A DNA stretch of 7,064 nucleotides from Chitinophagaceae bacterium (GTDB lineage Bacteria; Bacteroidota; Bacteroidia; Chitinophagales; Chitinophagaceae). Positions 5,824 through 7,064 of this stretch are shown one piece after another. Made by a program: the position numbers and the translations under genes. Positions within the stretch are counted from its first letter, which is position 1, and every line of letters begins with the position of its first letter. The DNA lies in contig JAEUVI010000388.1 of the NCBI GenBank assembly GCA_016787105.1, positions 1 through 7,064 of the forward strand. Reading direction: 5' to 3'. The notes beneath the pieces were generated by a model. It saw only the letters and a list, made by a program, of their open reading frames with translations. It searched no databases and was not told where the DNA came from.

Positions 5824-7064
5824 GTGCAATTACCCGATTCGTTAATCAAATCTCTGGAAGGAGCGAAAGGCTTCGATAAGCAAGCATTTATAAATGTGCA
5901 TGCAAACCCCGAATCTATTACTTCCATCCGTATTAACCCCTTAAAGTGGTCAAAACAAGAAGCGACCACTTACTCCCGACTCGCCACTCCCGACTCGCTA
6001 CCATGGTCTCAGTACGGTTATTATCTTAAAGAACGCCCTTCATTCACGTTCGATCCATTGTTTCATGCCGGCTGTTACTATGTACAGGACGCAAGCAGTA
6101 TGTTTCTTGAACAGGCATTGAAGCAAACAGTTGATTTGTCAAAGCCAATAAAAATATTGGATCTCTGTGCTGCACCGGGAGGAAAATCAACGCACATACA
6201 ATCGCTTATTTCAAAAGAAAGTGTTTTAGTAAGTAATGAAGTGATCAAATCAAGGGCGAATATTTTGAAAGATAATATCATCAAATGGGGAACTGATAAT
6301 GTAGTTGTCACGAATAACGATCCAAAAGATTTTGCGAAGCTTGAAAATTATTTTGATGTAATAGTTGTAGATGCGCCGTGCAGTGGCAGCGGTTTATTTC
6401 GCCGTGATGAAGAAGCGATAGATGAATGGAGTATTAACAATGTGGCATTATGTTGTCAGCGGCAGCAGCGGATACTGGCAGATGTATGGCCAGCGTTGAA
6501 AAAAGACGGGCTGTTGATTTATTCTACCTGCTCCTATTCACGGCAAGAAGACGAAGAAATACTGGATTGGGTAAATACAGAATTTTCAGTTGGCAGTTTG
6601 CAACTGAACGTTGATACGAGTTGGAATATTACGGAAACAATTTCTGCAACAGGAATGCATGGTTATCGCTTCTGGCCATATCACGTGAAAGGTGAGGGTT
6701 TTTTTATCAGTTGTTTCAAAAAGGAGGATGGTGAAAGTGATTTTTATGGAAAGGCAAAAAAGAAACTGGAGCCTGCCGGAAAAAAACAAATAGAAATAAT
6801 CCGTAATTGGATAATGAAAGATGACTTGTCTTTTTGTATAAATAATGACCTTGTATATGCGTTTCCTGTCACGGTACAGGAAAATATCAATATATTACTC
6901 ACATACCTTTATGTTCAGTATTCAGGTACCATTGTTGGCCAAATTTTTGCTGATAAATTCATCCCGGAGCACTCTCTTGCCATGAGCCCGGCAGTAAGCA
7001 ATTCAATACCCCGAATTGAGCTGGATTACGAAAAAACCATCCAATACCTTCAGAAGAAAGAATT
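5824..7064 (+). CDS. RsmF-like 16S rRNA (cytosine-C5)-methyltransferase, 3' partial
   Basis: An S-adenosylmethionine-dependent RNA m5C methyltransferase of the RsmB/RsmF (NOL1/NOP2/Sun) family; 413 complete codons are visible before the window ends. The N-terminal segment includes SIRINPLKW and the family stretch LFHAGCYYVQDASSMFLEQAL. Motif I is DLCAAPGGK at 113-121. C186 lies in VVDAPCSGSG and C236 in IYSTCSYS; these are the two family cysteines, the second being the usual nucleophile. GYRFWPYHVKGEGFFISCF (281-299) closes the catalytic domain. The C-terminal part (from about 320) resembles the extra RNA-binding domain of RsmF more than RsmB. The start is GTG 5824, since an in-frame TAG lies at 5812-5814 and the sequence from MQLPDSLIKSLEGAKGF already looks like the family N-terminus. 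The first in-frame ATG, at 6103, would remove conserved sequence. Residues 50-59 come from a tandem repeat. Confidence 0.92.
   Translation, partial: MQLPDSLIKSLEGAKGFDKQAFINVHANPESITSIRINPLKWSKQEATTYSRLATPDSLPWSQYGYYLKERPSFTFDPLFHAGCYYVQDASSMFLEQALKQTVDLSKPIKILDLCAAPGGKSTHIQSLISKESVLVSNEVIKSRANILKDNIIKWGTDNVVVTNNDPKDFAKLENYFDVIVVDAPCSGSGLFRRDEEAIDEWSINNVALCCQRQQRILADVWPALKKDGLLIYSTCSYSRQEDEEILDWVNTEFSVGSLQLNVDTSWNITETISATGMHGYRFWPYHVKGEGFFISCFKKEDGESDFYGKAKKKLEPAGKKQIEIIRNWIMKDDLSFCINNDLVYAFPVTVQENINILLTYLYVQYSGTIVGQIFADKFIPEHSLAMSPAVSNSIPRIELDYEKTIQYLQKKE
5972..5998 (+). repeat. Tandem repeat inside the RsmF-like gene (ACTCCCGACTCGC x2, period 14)
   Basis: ACTCCCGACTCGC occurs at 5972-5984 and 5986-5998. 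The 14-base period is not a multiple of three, so the two copies are read in different frames, as YSRLA and TPDSL. The stretch is C-rich, unlike the surrounding AT-richer gene. It lies in the variable segment between PLKW and PWSQYGYYLKERPSF. The whole stays in frame. Confidence 0.7.

Overview
The window reads as a chromosomal segment of a low-to-moderate GC Bacteroidota, most likely of the Chitinophagaceae type. The evidence is the split alpha subunit of the proton-translocating transhydrogenase (two alpha genes plus beta), two promoters matching the Bacteroidota TTG / TAnnTTTG consensus, a signal peptide of the phylum's style, little reliance on Shine-Dalgarno sequences, and palindromic spacers of the kind seen in that family. 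The lineage is inferred from these features, not from a database match.

Bases 1-3330 hold the pnt operon, all on the + strand: the 3' part of pntA1 (soluble NAD(H)-binding domain I; its start lies before the window), pntA2 (three-helix membrane subunit) and pntB (membrane domain II plus NADP(H)-binding domain III). Together they form the membrane enzyme that uses the proton gradient to pass hydride from NADH to NADP+. The operon has been invaded twice. A 159-base spacer with a near-perfect GC-rich palindrome separates pntA1 from pntA2. A 456-base block between pntA2 and pntB carries a four-helix-bundle (23S rRNA intervening-sequence protein family) gene that is broken by a one-base frameshift and flanked by inverted TTCGGATTTCG-type repeats.

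Bases 3331-5788 hold a separately promoted gene for a secreted M28-family zinc peptidase with the three-domain layout of human glutamate carboxypeptidase II (protease, PA and dimerisation domains). The residues that give the human enzyme its glutamate specificity are largely missing.

Bases 5789-7064 hold a second promoter with the same 9-base -7 element. It is followed almost immediately by a GTG start and an RsmF-like rRNA m5C methyltransferase that runs off the 3' end. A 14-base-period tandem repeat sits inside its coding sequence.

I found no complete undescribed system here. The observations most worth checking are the four-helix-bundle cassette inside pnt, the possible leaderless start of the methyltransferase, and the repeat inserted into its coding frame. 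No tRNA, rRNA, CRISPR array or intact transposase is visible.
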